Shown here in pieces: positions 22,501-61,067 of a stretch of DNA of 64,000 nucleotides. The translations under genes and the position numbers were made by a program. The stretch is from Watersipora subatra (Eukaryota > Bryozoa > Gymnolaemata > Cheilostomatida > Watersiporidae), in NCBI RefSeq assembly GCF_963576615.1, contig NC_088708.1, positions 1,488,001-1,552,000 of the forward strand, given 5' to 3'. Each line of letters begins with the position of its first letter. The first letter of the stretch is position 1. Below the pieces are notes generated by a model. It saw only the letters and a list, made by a program, of their open reading frames with translations. It was not told the DNA's origin and made no database searches.

Positions 22501-24569
22501 TCCTAATATTTTGACGAGCTAGTCAAAAAATACAGCGCCACCCTCTTTTTGAATGTTACCTCTAATAAAACGTCATTATAGTCGATGGATTGAAAAATAC
22601 AGCGTTGAGGCGTTCAAATAGAGGTTTTACAGTAACTCTAGTTAGATAGGTCAATAAGTAGAGACAAGATAGATAGACAGGGAGGGTGTAGAAAGAAGCA
22701 GTGCACTAATAGCTTGATGCACTATATACAGTGGAACCTCAGTTCTCGAATGCTTCGGTTTTTGACAAAAAATCTGACCATGAATTTGGTTCTCGACCAA
22801 ACCAGAACATGTGCATTGGAATTAAACGTTAGAAACAGCTCCGGAAACAGCATGTTTATACGTTTAATGACGTTGTTATGAGCCACTTTTGGAAGGTTCT
22901 CAAAAAAGAGAGAAGTTTCGCGTCATTTATTCTTTACAAAAAGGAGCCATCTGGAGGACGTCGTCTTTACCGAAGAGAAGTTCTAGGGACACAACTCCTC
23001 CAGTCGAATTACCTTAAATTGTTTTGGAGGAAGATTCTTCATCAAAAATGTGAAGTAAACGTGCCATTGTTGTTTCTATTTTCTTTTTCACACAATTTTT
23101 GATGTAACTGATTTGTTGCATTTTTTGCTGTTTCATTATCAATTTCTGCGATTTTTGGTATTGAATCGTAACCTTTAATGTTTTTGCTGTGTTAAGAGCA
23201 AAGCATACGAAATGTTTACTTTTTGTTTTCTTTTTTCATCATCATAAATAGTAAATCTTTTATTAAAGTTAAACACAATCTATATCTACCCATTTTTATT
23301 TAAAGTATGCAGTATATGTTAAATAGGTTCACTCACAATATAATCCACAAGAGAAAAAGCCGCTTTTGCAGTTGGTCACATGCTTATATAGTTTCGTAGT
23401 CATCCACATAGTTGACTCCTATAGGTCCACGTACTTGCGGTGTGACCTCTCAATACCGGCTAGCATACGTAACCTAAGTTCCTGCAATACAAGCGGGCAC
23501 GAGGCAGACACACGCATATCCAACAGTTTACAGTACAGTTTATGGTGTAAAATGTTAAAAAATACTTTACCGAAGTTGTTAAATCGACTTGGAATGGTTA
23601 AAACTTACTTATTCTACACATTTATTCTAATGGGAAAACTTGTTTCGGATCTCGAACAACTCGGTTTTCGACCAACCTTCTGGAACAGATTGTGTTCGAG
23701 AACTGAGGTTCCACTGTATAGGTTTCCTCTGTATGGCATAGTTGATTGCTTTGGTTTATCTCTGTTCACAGTTCTACCATGCATGCGACAATGGCACCGT
23801 CTACACTCTCTGTGTGCTCGACTATGGGATGCTGCAATACTTTGACTTTTATGGATCAATACTTGCGGTCTGGGTGACTGCCATGGCACTGTCTCAGCTC
23901 TCCTTTCAACTTCGATCTTTTCTTCACACCGCCGGGGTTCTTGGTATACTTATAGGAACTCAGGTTACGCTTAGTGGACTGTGGAACTTTGTCATTCCGT
24001 TGATAATCGCTGTGGTCATCCTTGCCACTTCTTGGGTAAGTGCAGCAGATTGTCACTTATTTATCGAATGATTCCATCCAATAGAGAAAGTAAATGGTTT
24101 TCATATAGGGCTGCTTAAAATAGATGCCAGTTAAAATATAATCAGTAGTTAGTACAGTCCTAACTCTTATAATCAGTTTACCTGATAACTCCTGTCTGCG
24201 TTGTAGGCAAGGCTGTGTCGGGCGGAAAAATCATGCTACCCTAAGGCTAGAGTGTGGCTAGCACAGCTGCTGCCAGGTGCTGTATGCGCTCTTGTTGGTC
24301 TCGCTCTCTATAGCTTCGTAGAGACGGAAGCAAATTATTATTATGTTCACAGCATCTGGCACCTTTTAATGGCATTAGCTATCATGTTTCTTCTTCCTCG
24401 CGAGGAGTCGCTCGCGTGCGGTTATATAAAAGGTTGGTGCTGCCAGTTGTGTTCTCATCACCTTCGTCGCAATGAGCCGGTGGATGGAGAGGTGGCGAGA
24501 GAAGACAATCAACCTGTTCTTGTCAGCAATGAGGTGGGAAGCAGTGGTGAATCCACACTCTCTGATTAA
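10540..24569 (+). CDS. TMEM8: TMEM8/PGAP6-type membrane protein (5' incomplete)
   Basis: Exons by splice sites and phase: 10540-10726, 11407-11497, 12380-12508, 13870-14006, 14239-14519, 16213-16436, 21280-21483, 21838-22016, 23772-24035, 24207-24569 (stop TAA). The first six encode a Cys- and Asn-rich extracellular region (YKSYSDVKFFHV; VYIQNNGLPVFSV). Exon 7 carries an EGF-like module (CGRYGEC ... CRCKAG), completed in exon 8 (YRGYGCTD). Exons 8-10 hold the multipass domain, with LTLSN, FYHACD and HSIWH, matching the Ser/His/Asp/His-His pattern of the CREST superfamily. Vertebrate TMEM8A (PGAP6) is a GPI-specific phospholipase A2 acting at the cell surface, so the intact motifs suggest a working hydrolase (inference). 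Missing: the signal-peptide exon, and probably a short exon between 16437 and 21279, because exon 6 ends in phase 0 whereas exon 7 needs phase 1. The donor of exon 3 lies in a minisatellite. Confidence 0.88.
12497..13094. repeat. minisatellite, 24-base unit, containing the exon 3 splice donor
   Basis: The unit ATCAGACCTCAG|GTAGTGTATAAC repeats about 24 times, slightly degenerate. The bar marks the donor I use for TMEM8-like exon 3 (12508/12509). The first half of the unit is therefore exon sequence (IRPQ) and the second half is intron start. Because 24 is a multiple of 3, later donors would add whole VVYNIRPQ-type units in frame until the stop near 12676. Confidence 0.9.
13124..13230. repeat. 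minisatellite, 36-base unit, 3 copies
   Basis: Three almost identical copies of a unit starting AGATGGAGTCATCTCCTGGG lie in intron 3 of the TMEM8-like gene, directly after the 24-base array. Confidence 0.92.
14874..15161. repeat. AT-rich minisatellite, 12-base unit
   Basis: The unit ATTAACTCTATT and variants (ATAATT, ATTAGC) are repeated about 24 times in intron 5 of the TMEM8-like gene. The long reverse-strand frame of VNNRVNNR repeats is a by-product. Confidence 0.9.
15251..15543. repeat. minisatellite, 32-base unit, about 9 copies
   Basis: The unit GGCTCATATAAGTTGTCATA plus ACATTTGACATC repeats with few changes in intron 5 of the TMEM8-like gene. Confidence 0.92.
16437..18583. other. TMEM8-like intron 6, first part, no feature seen
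   Basis: AT-rich intronic sequence. A short exon needed to restore phase between exons 6 and 7 should lie somewhere in 16437-21279, but I could not identify it by conservation. Confidence 0.5.
18584..19028 (+). other. unrecognised coding-like segment, broken by a MITE
   Basis: A frame after a plausible acceptor (TTTTCAG at about 18605-18615) reads through cysteine- and histidine-containing sequence. An overlapping frame at 18771-19025 contains MEDISTVYSGSVDLVQ. A diverged copy of the last part (MEYVSTFYSGNVDLVH) lies directly beyond the inserted element at 19935. I do not recognise the family. It could be an older transposon or a pseudogene inside the TMEM8-like intron; there is no evidence that it is expressed. 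Confidence 0.3.
19029..19925. mobile_element. TTAA foldback/MITE element, copy 2, inverted relative to copy 1
   Basis: It has the same terminal inverted repeats as 4505-5381 (AGGTTGACTTGCAACAAAAT at the left; GCAAGTCAACCT at the right). The right flank is TTAA and the left flank TTGA, a one-base decay of TTAA. The unique middle part is reverse-complemented relative to copy 1. It sits in intron 6 of the TMEM8-like gene. Confidence 0.78.
20336..21047. repeat. minisatellite, 30-base unit, about 24 copies
   Basis: The unit CTATAGCATCTATATGTAAT plus GTATATACGT is very homogeneous at its centre (20521-20820) and varied at its edges. It lies in TMEM8-like intron 6. The open frames on both strands (TSIASICNVY / RIYITYRCY repeats) are artefacts of a unit length divisible by 3. 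Confidence 0.95.
22729..23716. mobile_element. MITE-like DNA element with TA target site
   Basis: The left end CAGTGGAACCTCAGTTCTCG and the right end CGAGAACTGAGGTTCCACTG are perfect reverse complements, flanked by TA (22727-22728 and 23717-23718). 988 bases, no convincing transposase. Further internal copies of TTCTCGA/TCGAACAAC-type motifs lie near the ends. It is inserted in intron 8 of the TMEM8-like gene, 55 bases before exon 9, so its right end lies next to that exon's acceptor. Confidence 0.85.
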
Positions 24570-24835
24570 AGATAGACAAACGCTTAATACACTATTTTAC
24601 TATTATTTCGCCATATTTATTGTATCTATAAAATATTTTTACTGTTTTTAGATTAGGAAGTATGTTTGTAAAATCTGCACATTGAAATGTACTAGATATA
24701 TTTTTCGAAAATTTTCTTCTTATGAATCTAGCTGTTGTATATTGTGCGTGCATTGCATAATTTCATGCCGTTATCATAAACAAGACATCTTTCCAATGGC
24801 AGTCATTACATTGAACTTGTTTTTCAATCAGACTT

Positions 24836-24841
24836 AATAAA
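24836..24841 (+). terminator. candidate polyadenylation signal of the TMEM8-like gene
   Basis: AATAAA lies 267 bases after the stop codon, followed by T-rich sequence. Position and motif only. Confidence 0.5.
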
Positions 24842-24857
24842 TACTTCATCTCTCGTA

Positions 24858-24978
24858 TGCTACACCACAGCGTCTCTATTGGCTGCATGCTACACCACAG
24901 CGTCTCTATTGGCTGTATGCTACACCACAGCATCTCTATTGGCTATATGTTACACCACAGCGTTTCTATTGGCTGTAT
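24858..24978. repeat. minisatellite, 30-base unit, 4 copies
   Basis: The unit TACACCACAGCGTCTCTATT plus GGCTGTATGC occurs four times just after the putative polyadenylation signal. Confidence 0.9.
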
Positions 24979-25805
24979 GTGCTAGCTATTGTGCGTGTGG
25001 GCTCATGCATGTGGGCTCATGCATGTGTGCTCGTGCGTGTGTGTGCTCGTAAGCAGTTAGACATGGACACAAAAAGTTAATCCATACATTGGGAATTGTT
25101 GTCTCATCTTTTGTGAAAATCAAAATTTCAACAATTCATTCCGCTACCCACTTGAGTTTGATGTCTATGTTTATTCAATGTGATGGGTGGATGTCTTCAA
25201 AACTTGAATCTGTCAATGAAGTTTGTCTTGCTTTGCATGAGCGTGGGGGCGTGTGTGATGTGTATGTGGTTAGTCATGTATGCACTCGTGAAGGTAGTTT
25301 TGGGTTAAGTTTTTGCACATTTATGAAATTTTTGTGGATAAATGAATTTAACCATTAACAAATTCAATACAGAAACCGTGTTTATGCCATGTTTATCTCA
25401 TAGATTAATGGCACTCAACCTGCCAAATGAGTATACAGCAGACTTGAAGTTTATGTTTGCTTGTCAAATGTCTATGTATTGTACTCGCTGATGATGAGGT
25501 AGTGATGGAGAAGAATTGAACATTGATTAGCATCGTGTCTGCAACTACAGCTCTCAGAGGTGCAATGTTAAGCGGAGAAACACTTAATAATATATCACTA
25601 TAATAGCTCAGCATCACTATTGTGATAATGGAACAATGCTCGCTTGGATGTCTGGCAGCTGTTGTTCACGGTTTGGTATATTTGATAAAACGCTGCTTTC
25701 AGTGAACGCTGAACATTTATTGTATTTTGTCTGCCATGTTCATGTTCAAAACTAAAAATCGTCTTGTGTCTGTTCGCAGTCTGTTATACCTAGGGAAATC
25801 CTCCA

Positions 25806-26025
25806 GTTGGTTATTTACAGTACTTGTTCATCTTATTGTACCATGTCTCAACAGAGCTCTACAGTACTTGTTCATCTTACTGTACTATGTCTCAACAGAG
25901 CTCTACTGTACTTGCTCATCTTACTGTACTATGTCTCAACAGAGCTCTACAGTACTTGCTCATCTTACTGTACCATGTTTCAACAGAGCTCTACAGTACT
26001 TGCTCATCTTACCTTATTGTACCAT
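25806..26025. repeat. minisatellite, 44-base unit, about 5 copies
   Basis: AACAGAGCTCTACAGTACTT recurs at 44-base spacing (25850, 25894, 25938, 25982). Open frames in all three frames are by-products. Confidence 0.9.
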
Positions 26026-26689
26026 TTTTAAAAGTGCAGTGCACAAATATGTAAAAGGCTTTGCAAAAATATTTCTAGATAAAAATCGAGACAAATTGGG
26101 CAAAAACTGCTTCCGTATGAACAATAAACTTTTTCTAACACAGAAATCAAAGTGAAAAATGTTGAAAATTATATACATTGCTCAAATCTACAAAACCAAT
26201 AAAAACCCTCATTTAGAGCAAGCTTTTTCCCAGTTATGAAAAGGGAAAAGGTCTGAAAATGTAAGGATAATAGAATGTAGGTTTTGACAAGCAACCAGTC
26301 GTGTGTCTCTATGAGCTGTCTTTCAATTCCTCTTCGGCCTACTTTATAATTCTCAATCTTCTACGACAACAAGCACTCCTCTGTCTCTCCGTGAGCTTGG
26401 TGATCGCTCAGACCCAATTTGTGATTTTGTTTTTAAAATCTTGGTGTCTCATAGAATGAGAGGGTAAGTACCAGAGACTATTTATGAGTGCAATGGCGAA
26501 GAGCCCTCGTGTACTATTTACCTAGAAGTTAGTCGAACTGACATGGCACAGCCTGAATATGTAGTAGGTAGGCACAAGAGGCCTCGGTGACTAGGTTCAC
26601 ATAATTCACCAATCTGTGTATGTATTATATTTCTTTCTAAATGGGACAATACAGGTTTAGGTGAATGAGCTGGCGTGCAAATATTACCT

Positions 26690-26695
26690 TTTATT
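26690..26695 (-). terminator. candidate polyadenylation signal of TRPA1
   Basis: AATAAA on the minus strand about 340 bases after the TRPA1 stop. Motif only. Confidence 0.35.
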
Positions 26696-27032
26696 GTTTC
26701 AAAGAAGTCTCTAGCGACAAAAACATAAAACAACACAATACATGTATGTGACACAAGGCTCATCTCAGCACACTTGGCCGCTGAAATCGTGACAAGTGAA
26801 GTCCGTGCGATTTATAATCTACAGTTTATGTGTGAGTCTTAAGTAGGAGGACTGTGGCTCGTAATAAATTGAACATTGAATTAAATACGTACAAATATAA
26901 TTACTATCGGTTACAGACAATATCATTCAAAAATAAAATTACAAATATGACTTCATAGGGGTGAGTTATGCACGTGTTACCCAGTAGCTTAGATATTGCA
27001 CAAATACATATTGAGAAGGATACATAATCACA

Positions 27033-54380
<27,348 letters not shown>

Positions 54381-54927
54381 GAATGGGCTGGCGCATGGGA
54401 ACTGCCTTTAAATGGAATGGCCTTCATTGGTTGAAATTGCAAAAACTTGTCGCAATCGCAACCAAAGAGCTGTTGGCTTACTTAACTAGCCGATAGAACA
54501 CTATCTCAAATCACTTATTATCTCAAGTACTATTGGTATCAGCTCATATTGGAGTATATAGCACTGCACAGGAAATGCAGTGGTTGTGATTGAGTGTGTT
54601 TATTCTTCAGAAAAAATCTATAGATAAGCTTTTGCTGTTCAATAAAATGCTGCATTTTCATATTATGGCCCCGTATTTACAGACTGGTGCCATGAATTAT
54701 GGTTAACATGCTTCTGTGAGGTTCGGATATCAGACTTTTCGATGAATAGAATGACATTTTTCATCTGAACCCACTATTTAATCCATTTGATAGTATCATT
54801 GGTATAGTCTACCCAGTGAGCACTTAGCATTCCTAGGTATGTACAGAAACTGCACTATGTGTGTACCAAAGCATATTAAAAGAGATGTTTGTACAGTGAT
54901 CAAACATGGCGGCAAGTTTGATGGGTG

Positions 54928-55012
54928 TTGAGAGAATCCATAGAGTTAAGTTTGGTAAATCCATAGAGTGAAGTTTGGTGTATCTATAGAGTTAAGTTTG
55001 GTGTATCCACGC
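54928..55012. repeat. short repeat, TCCATAGAGTTAAGTTTGGT unit
   Basis: Three to four imperfect copies of a roughly 25-base unit. Confidence 0.8.
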
Positions 55013-55111
55013 TATTCTGTGAAAAGCTCACCAGCAGGAAATACCAAGCTAAAGGTTAAATATCGTAGCATGTTACTCTAGATGAGTTGTCATTAATCAA
55101 GCTAGGTGCTA

Positions 55112-55500
55112 TAGCAAGCAACTATAATATAGATACTGCTATAGCAAGCAACTATAATATAGATACTGCCATAACAAGCAGCTATAATTTAGATGCTGCT
55201 ATAGCAAGCAACTATAAACTAGATGCTGCCATAACAAGCAACTATAATTTAGATGCTGCTATAGCAAGCAACTATAATATAGATACTGATATAGCAAACA
55301 ACTATAATATAGATACTGCTATAGCAAGCAACTGTAATATAGATACTGCTATAGCAAACAACTATAATTTAGATCCTGCTATAGCAAACAACTATAATTT
55401 AGATCCTGCTATAAATACTGTTATAGCAGGCAACTATAGTATAGATACTGCTATAGCAAGCAACTATAGTATAGATACTGCTATAGCAAGCAGCTATAAT
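55112..55500. repeat. minisatellite, 30-base unit, about 13 copies
   Basis: The unit CTATAGCAAGCAACTATAAT plus ATAGATACTG with substitutions and one partial unit near 55410. The plus-strand frame of IASNYNIDTA repeats is a by-product of a unit of 10 codons. Confidence 0.93.
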
Positions 55501-56970
55501 TTACTTGTAGCCTACATGAGTAATGAGTACCCAGTCAGCCTGTGTATTGTTTGTTAGTGAATTCTACGGATGCATCTAGTAAAGTTGGTGAGTGGTATCA
55601 GGCTTTACTTTACTCTCACTATAGGAGAAGCCAATAGAGGACATCAGATCAATAAATTCACTTGTTCAGTTATTCTGGCTTCTTGTTTTATCAAAGCGAC
55701 TGGTTGTATAGTTTACTTCACAGCTCAATTCTAATGTTGACCTATCTTTTATATTCTTAGATGTTGCATGGTTTCACAAACGTTACTGATGAATTAGATT
55801 TGCCAGTATGTCCTATTCATCATATTTATTTCTTATACTTTTTATCTTTTATGTTTCTTCAACTCCTTCAACATTTGGCAAGAAAGTTTGAAATTCAAAT
55901 TAATTCCAGTCTGTATCATAATTTTGTAGTTCTGGTAAATAGCTATGGGAAAATATAACATTACATTTAAAACAAACCTGGCTGAGGTGCTTACATACCA
56001 AAAACAAGGCTGTTGTGTCTATCAGAAATAATACAATAAAAAGAGACCACGGTAGCAACCTGGAGAGAAAATCTTAGCATATGCCTGTCAAAATGCTCCA
56101 ATTGAAATTAAAATACCGAGAGAGTCATAATATTCTAGCCTTCCATCTAAAAGCAGCAAATAGAATGTCAGCCGGCGTGATAGTCCCTATGACCTGTAGT
56201 AATAGCAGAGTACCAAGGTAGGCACAAGACTATTTCCATAATTTATGCTGCTACCATTTCATATTAAAGTTGTTAATAAACGCCTAGACCCGATATCTAG
56301 AAATTGCTCCTACAAGCTCACCTCACGACAGAGCTTCTTCGGGTCAGGCGCGTCTGAACGAGAATTCAGCATTTCTGCAAGTGCTAAGCTGACAAATAGA
56401 CCTCAATTGTCACGTCGATAGTGAAGAATGACTTATTGTTTTTTCTGGCGCTGTCAACCATGCATCCTGTTTCCAATTGTTTCCATTTATACCCGTCTTT
56501 GAGGTGCCAGAGGGACCTGAATAATTTATAAGATAAATGCCTTAAATACACGCACTCGTCTTACGACTAGCTCGATGATAGGAAATCCGATAGCCAGCAA
56601 TCAGAAGCTTTTCTAATCTCTGAATCACACAAGGAGTGTTATTAGGTAACCATTTGTTATCGAGAGTCCTTCAATTCTCCTGAGTAATATAAATTTGATT
56701 AGTTTTCGAATCTCAAGTCTTCTTCTATCAATGCTCAGCATTCTGAGTAAAATGGATTTATATTTTGAAATAAATACAGAATGATCCGATGTATGAAATG
56801 AGTCTTTAAATTAGCTAAAACAGAGAGCTAAGGGTTACTTTATACTTACACAGATTTGAGCCTCCTCTTGTACTAACTGGCTAACAACCTTGATCAGAAA
56901 TAGTCTCTGACACAAACCAAGCATAAATCTTCTCTTCATCATATCTTTAATGGGTGGAATTTTCGTTTGC

Positions 56971-57202
56971 TTATATAACAAGTTTTGTGCACAGCCAAAC
57001 TGTAACCTTGGAGATAGATTTCTTTGTAATTTTATGAAATACATGTTTTGCAAAGCTGACATACTGACTGACAGCAATGCTGACAGTTCCGCATAATAAA
57101 AATAATATAAAGCTAAACATAACCGTCAGCCAGTATGCCCAAGGACTGACTGCCCTAAACAAGATGTCCACGTTTCCAACCTCTCCGTTGTTGTCGACTT
57201 CC
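56971..57202 (-). CDS. possible last exon of an unidentified membrane protein
   Basis: A good acceptor (TTCACATTTCAG) precedes an open frame that starts EVDNNGEVGNVDILF, continues with a clear hydrophobic helix (AYWLTVMFSFILFLLCGTVS) and ends with a basic tail and a stop at 56971-56973. The shape is that of a C-terminal transmembrane anchor plus short cytoplasmic tail. I do not recognise the family and found no upstream exon. It does not belong to TRPA1 (whose start lies at lower coordinates) or to the VWA gene (which ends at 63028). It could be a pseudogene fragment. Confidence 0.3.
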
Positions 57203-58050
57203 CTGAAATGTGAAGCAGTGCAAGTAGTGAACATGTGAGAGAGGTGAAGGTCATCACTTTGGCTAGCCTGCATTCTAAAGACCACTTCAAGATAAGTGTT
57301 TGAACATGCAACTTATCTAGTCATATTTCCTGAGAAGTTACCTACGATATGCAACATGGTACTAGTGTGCTTTGGTGTCAGCCAATAGACATCACTTTTA
57401 ACAACCATTGATATTGAAAAGCTGATATCAGTGACCAGTTACTTCCAGCAAAACCAGCAAAACCGGCCAAAACTGGTTATTAGTTATTACTAGCAAAGTA
57501 GAATTTAGTGTAATTGCTAAAAAATTGAATGCTCTCTGCTCCCGATAGAATGTTAATAACAAATGGTTTGAATCTATAGCGTGTACAAACCGCAAAAGAT
57601 TCCTACAAATGTAGTCAGTCTAATTTATTGTCTCCACATGTAGTTTTTGTGTACAATGCAATTGCAAAATAGCTCAGTAAACTACATAGTGTAAACAGGT
57701 TTTGAAAAGCGGATGTCATATGGTTATTGTATTGTATTGGAATAACCTACTCAAAAAGAAAAAGAGAACAACTCCTACAAGATTGGTGGCCTTAATTGGA
57801 CTTTTGTTGAGAGATGCAGTTGAGAGATTACTAGTTCATTTTCTTAATCAACTTTAATAGATTGCTAGTATCTGTAGGCCCCTCACACTCACCGTAGAAC
57901 CATTACTACATGTGTATATGTAAGACATAGCACTGTTATGAAGACACTGGATACATTTGTTATCTGTAATTTAAGTCTCTGACAGAAAAAGTCAAAGGCA
58001 GAATATGCTAGTGTGAAGGAACTGACCGAGTTTTTCGACTTGCTCCTCAA
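57203..58050. other. intergenic, no gene seen
   Basis: No exon or repeat recognised between the possible membrane exon and the retrotransposon remnant. Confidence 0.5.
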
Positions 58051-58059
58051 GTATCAAAC

Positions 58060-58410
58060 CACTTAAGTACAAGGCAAAAAAGTATATATAGTTCGCAGCA
58101 AATATATAAGGGTACAGTCAAATACACGATAAACATATATATATAACTGCACAGTGAAAGATTTCCAGGTGCTCTGCTTTTGGTCGCTTCTGCGCTGTCT
58201 TATATAGCTTCTGGACGTGGCTTGGCTCCACCCCTTGGTGGTAAGGCTGTCCCTCAGCTGACCGGAAGTGTTACTGAAGGCCGTGTCGTCTGCTGAGTAG
58301 TGGCTCGGATTAATCGTGGCATTGGTCACCTTGGCATCGGTTATCTTCTTTAGATTGGCCTTGACCCTGGCAGTCAGCCACCACACTCTCCCCTCCATTA
58401 GAGGCTAGAA
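58060..58410 (-). promoter_or_regulatory. probable LTR with TATA box
   Basis: Minus-strand sequence starts with TGTGGTGGCTGACTGCCAGG and contains CTATATAAGACAGC (TATATAAG at 58206-58199), typical of an LTR U3/R region. Its first part resembles the sequence at about 62700-62600 by the protease frame. LTR ends were not defined. Confidence 0.4.
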
Positions 58411-59229
58411 ACGTGAAATGTGTTGCCTTCGACAGCGGCACACGAAGATGGCGAAGTGCTGTAAAACGCGCTGCCAACTTCTCCAGATGCTGATGATGAC
58501 GCCACACCGTTCACAAGTGCTGGGCTTGCCCTGGATAGCCTTGGTCACCGGACAAACTGCTCTGCCCAGATAACGTCCTTCTTGGATGGCTGGGTTGATA
58601 GCTTCTTTAACTCTACTAATGGCGTCTAGAGCATAGCCAAGGTATAGGTCGCGGTCGGCTCCCTAGTCAGCTCGGTTTCTGACAGAGAAGAGATCGAAGC
58701 CGTTTCGGCGAGCTTGCCTTGTTCGACTTCCTCCGCTCAGTCGAGGCTTTTGTGAATCTCTAGTAGAAAAGGTTTGCTTTCACTTGGCTAGGGTTCAACT
58801 ATTTCCTTAAACGGTACAGTCTTAATTGCCTAATAGGCCAGTCTTAATTGACTAGTCTTAATCGATAGAAGGGTCAACCAGGTATTACTCAACATGAGTT
58901 TCTCTGTTATCAAAAACAGAGTCACTTATGAAGGTTTGTAAAAATGCTGCAAAGTGTTCGGTTGAAGAATATCGGTAGGTATCTTTTCTAGTATTTGCTC
59001 GTCGGGGTGTGCAAATGCAAATAACCCTGTCCTAGCTGTTCTTCGAGTTTGGTGCCATTCATCGGCTTTTTTTATCTCTACACGATGGTTGCTCGAGATA
59101 AGCTAGCCGTCACGACAGATAGCCATGCCCATTTTCCATATTAATTAGATTGCAGAGTGTTCCGGGCTCGCCGAGGGTTATGCTGAACAATCCCTAATGC
59201 TGGTAGCTTTAGACTCCGAGGCCTAGCTG

Positions 59230-60950
59230 ACTGCTCCGGAACGCCGGGTCATTCTTGCTCCAATTTCTTTTAAAGCATTTCTAGACGAGCTTCCAGTTCT
59301 TTACTTCTTTACTGAACTCCAGGTTTTTCGCAGCCTCGGCTCTCAGATTGACCAACTCCTGCTCAGTTTCTAGCTTACCTTTTGCTTCCCTTCTTCTGGT
59401 TTTGGTCCATTTCATGTTAGGGCTTCAGAAAGGCTCGATGGTGGCTGATGCTTGTCCTATCTCCTTCGAGCAAGCATGATAAGATTTTAAACGGCTCTCG
59501 CTCTGGACAGAGGATTGTCAGTGTCTTTCTATCAGGCAGTTGTGGTTAAAAAAGGCTTTTATGACCTAGTAAGGCCCAATGAAATTGGCTTGTAGCTTGA
59601 GATTGGCTCTTCTCTTGCTTCGCTTATTCACCAGCAAAACCTACCTAGTTTTCTGGAGCGTAGAAGGCCAGCTCCTTTTTATCTTTCTGCTCGATGGCTA
59701 ACTGCTCTTCTCAGAGGGTAGCATGCAATTCTTCCAACCATTTGAGAACATCCACCACAAATCCATGTGTTAGTTGAGCTTCCGTAGATGATGTATGGAA
59801 CTCCAGCTGGTTGGGCAAGCACAGCTCTCAGTGAAGCATCCGCAGATTGGCCATCTCTCCTTTTGCCGAGTGGGGTGTACCTCTGTACTCTCTCATCAAC
59901 TGAGGGAGCAGCGTGTTCCACTCTTCTTGGCCTCGTGTCAGCAATTGAGCTCGAAGTGAGTCACCCAACTGCCGGTTATTTCACTCTACTACTCCATTAG
60001 CTTGCAAATGGTAGGAAGGTGGTGTGCATCTTCCCCACACGCCAGAGCGAACACAGTTCAGTCATTAACTGACTCTCGAACTGTCCTCCTTGGTTTGTTT
60101 AGATATGTTCCGGCAAGCTGATGTAGCAAAAGATTCTCCCATCTAGCGCACTAGTCACCACTGATGCCGTGGCTTCTTGGAGAGCCAAAGCGTCTTGCCA
60201 TCTGGTGAGGTGGTTAGTCAGCACCAGGATCTACTTGTTCCTTTTGGTGTCGTCAGTAGTAGTCCTACCAAGTCCATGGCTACCTTTCGTCGAGAACGTC
60301 CTACATACAGCCTGTGTCTACCGTCGGCTGTCTTTGTCCCTCCATGCTTTTCTTCCAAACATACTTCTCAGCTCTTGTCCAATCTCCTTACTGTTGCTGT
60401 TAGACGGATGTAGCTGGTTGTCCTTCCCACACCAGAGTGGACAAGAGCATGTGTCTGCCACACAGTGGTCTCTGTGATGGCGGGACCACACATCACTGAG
60501 GCAGGCTATTGAGGGATGTCCGAGCTTTCAGCACTCTGTCCAGTTGTAGTTGGAGGAACAGCTGAATCCAGTACAGTTTTCAGAGCTTTTGGTCTCTCAG
60601 CTCTAGCTGATCTTTAGTCAGCTCTTCTGCTTGAAAGATTGCTTAGTACATTGTGGCCACGGGTCTCTGGCATGTAACCTGCATGTGAGCTAACTAATTG
60701 TCAGCGCCACCTCAAGTTTTCACCTGAGCTGTGTCACAGAGTCCCAGGGTTGCCTCGGTCATCCCTGGGTCTACTCCCTCAGCTTCCGTAGTGGCAGCGG
60801 GCTGGCCCATGCAACTGACTACCTTGCGCCTGGTCCTGGTGACTCACGCATGTGGCTGTTGGGCTTTCCTCAAGTCTACTTAACATGGATTGGATTTACT
60901 TAGCGGGCTCTTTCCTGATCAATCCACCATTCTTCAACTCATGGAGTTTG
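59230..60950 (-). pseudogene. gypsy integrase and pol C-terminal remnant
   Basis: Readable in shifting frames. A Cys-rich part (CEDCQQC) near 60960 resembles the integrase zinc-binding end. The core contains KVAMDLVGLLLTTPKG near 60280 and a decayed catalytic stretch (LTTSPDGKTLWLSK). Near 59950-59850 follow LLPQLMREYRGTPHSAKGE, then a C-terminal SH3-like part (IERH, QSESRLK) and a charged tail (EAKGKLETEQELVNLRAEAA). Multiple stops. Confidence 0.7.
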
Positions 60951-61067
60951 CACTGCTGGCAATCCTCACAGGTCTGTTTGCTTAATCTGATGGCATTCTC
61001 ATGGTGTAGTTTGGTGCTCTACGGTATATTAGAACCCAATTAGAATTTCTAATCGTCTAGCTATTTG

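Larger units (their letters stand above)
24570..27032. other. intergenic space between convergent TMEM8-like and TRPA1 genes
   Basis: It contains the 3' untranslated regions of both convergent genes and two minisatellites (24858-24978 and 25806-26025). No further exon was recognised. Confidence 0.6.
54381..56970. other. intergenic, upstream of TRPA1
   Basis: It contains two minisatellites (54928-55012 and 55112-55500) and no recognised exon. The TRPA1 promoter and any 5' non-coding exon should lie in the first part, but no specific element is visible. Confidence 0.5.

Noticed and set aside
23366..23845. 159-codon plus-strand frame upstream of TMEM8-like exon 9
   Set aside because: It covers the right part of a MITE and runs into exon 9 in the wrong frame.
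60169..60477. Plus-strand frames across the retrotransposon remnant (also 59788-60000 and 60177-60413)
   Set aside because: The gypsy motifs read on the minus strand; the plus frames are shadows.
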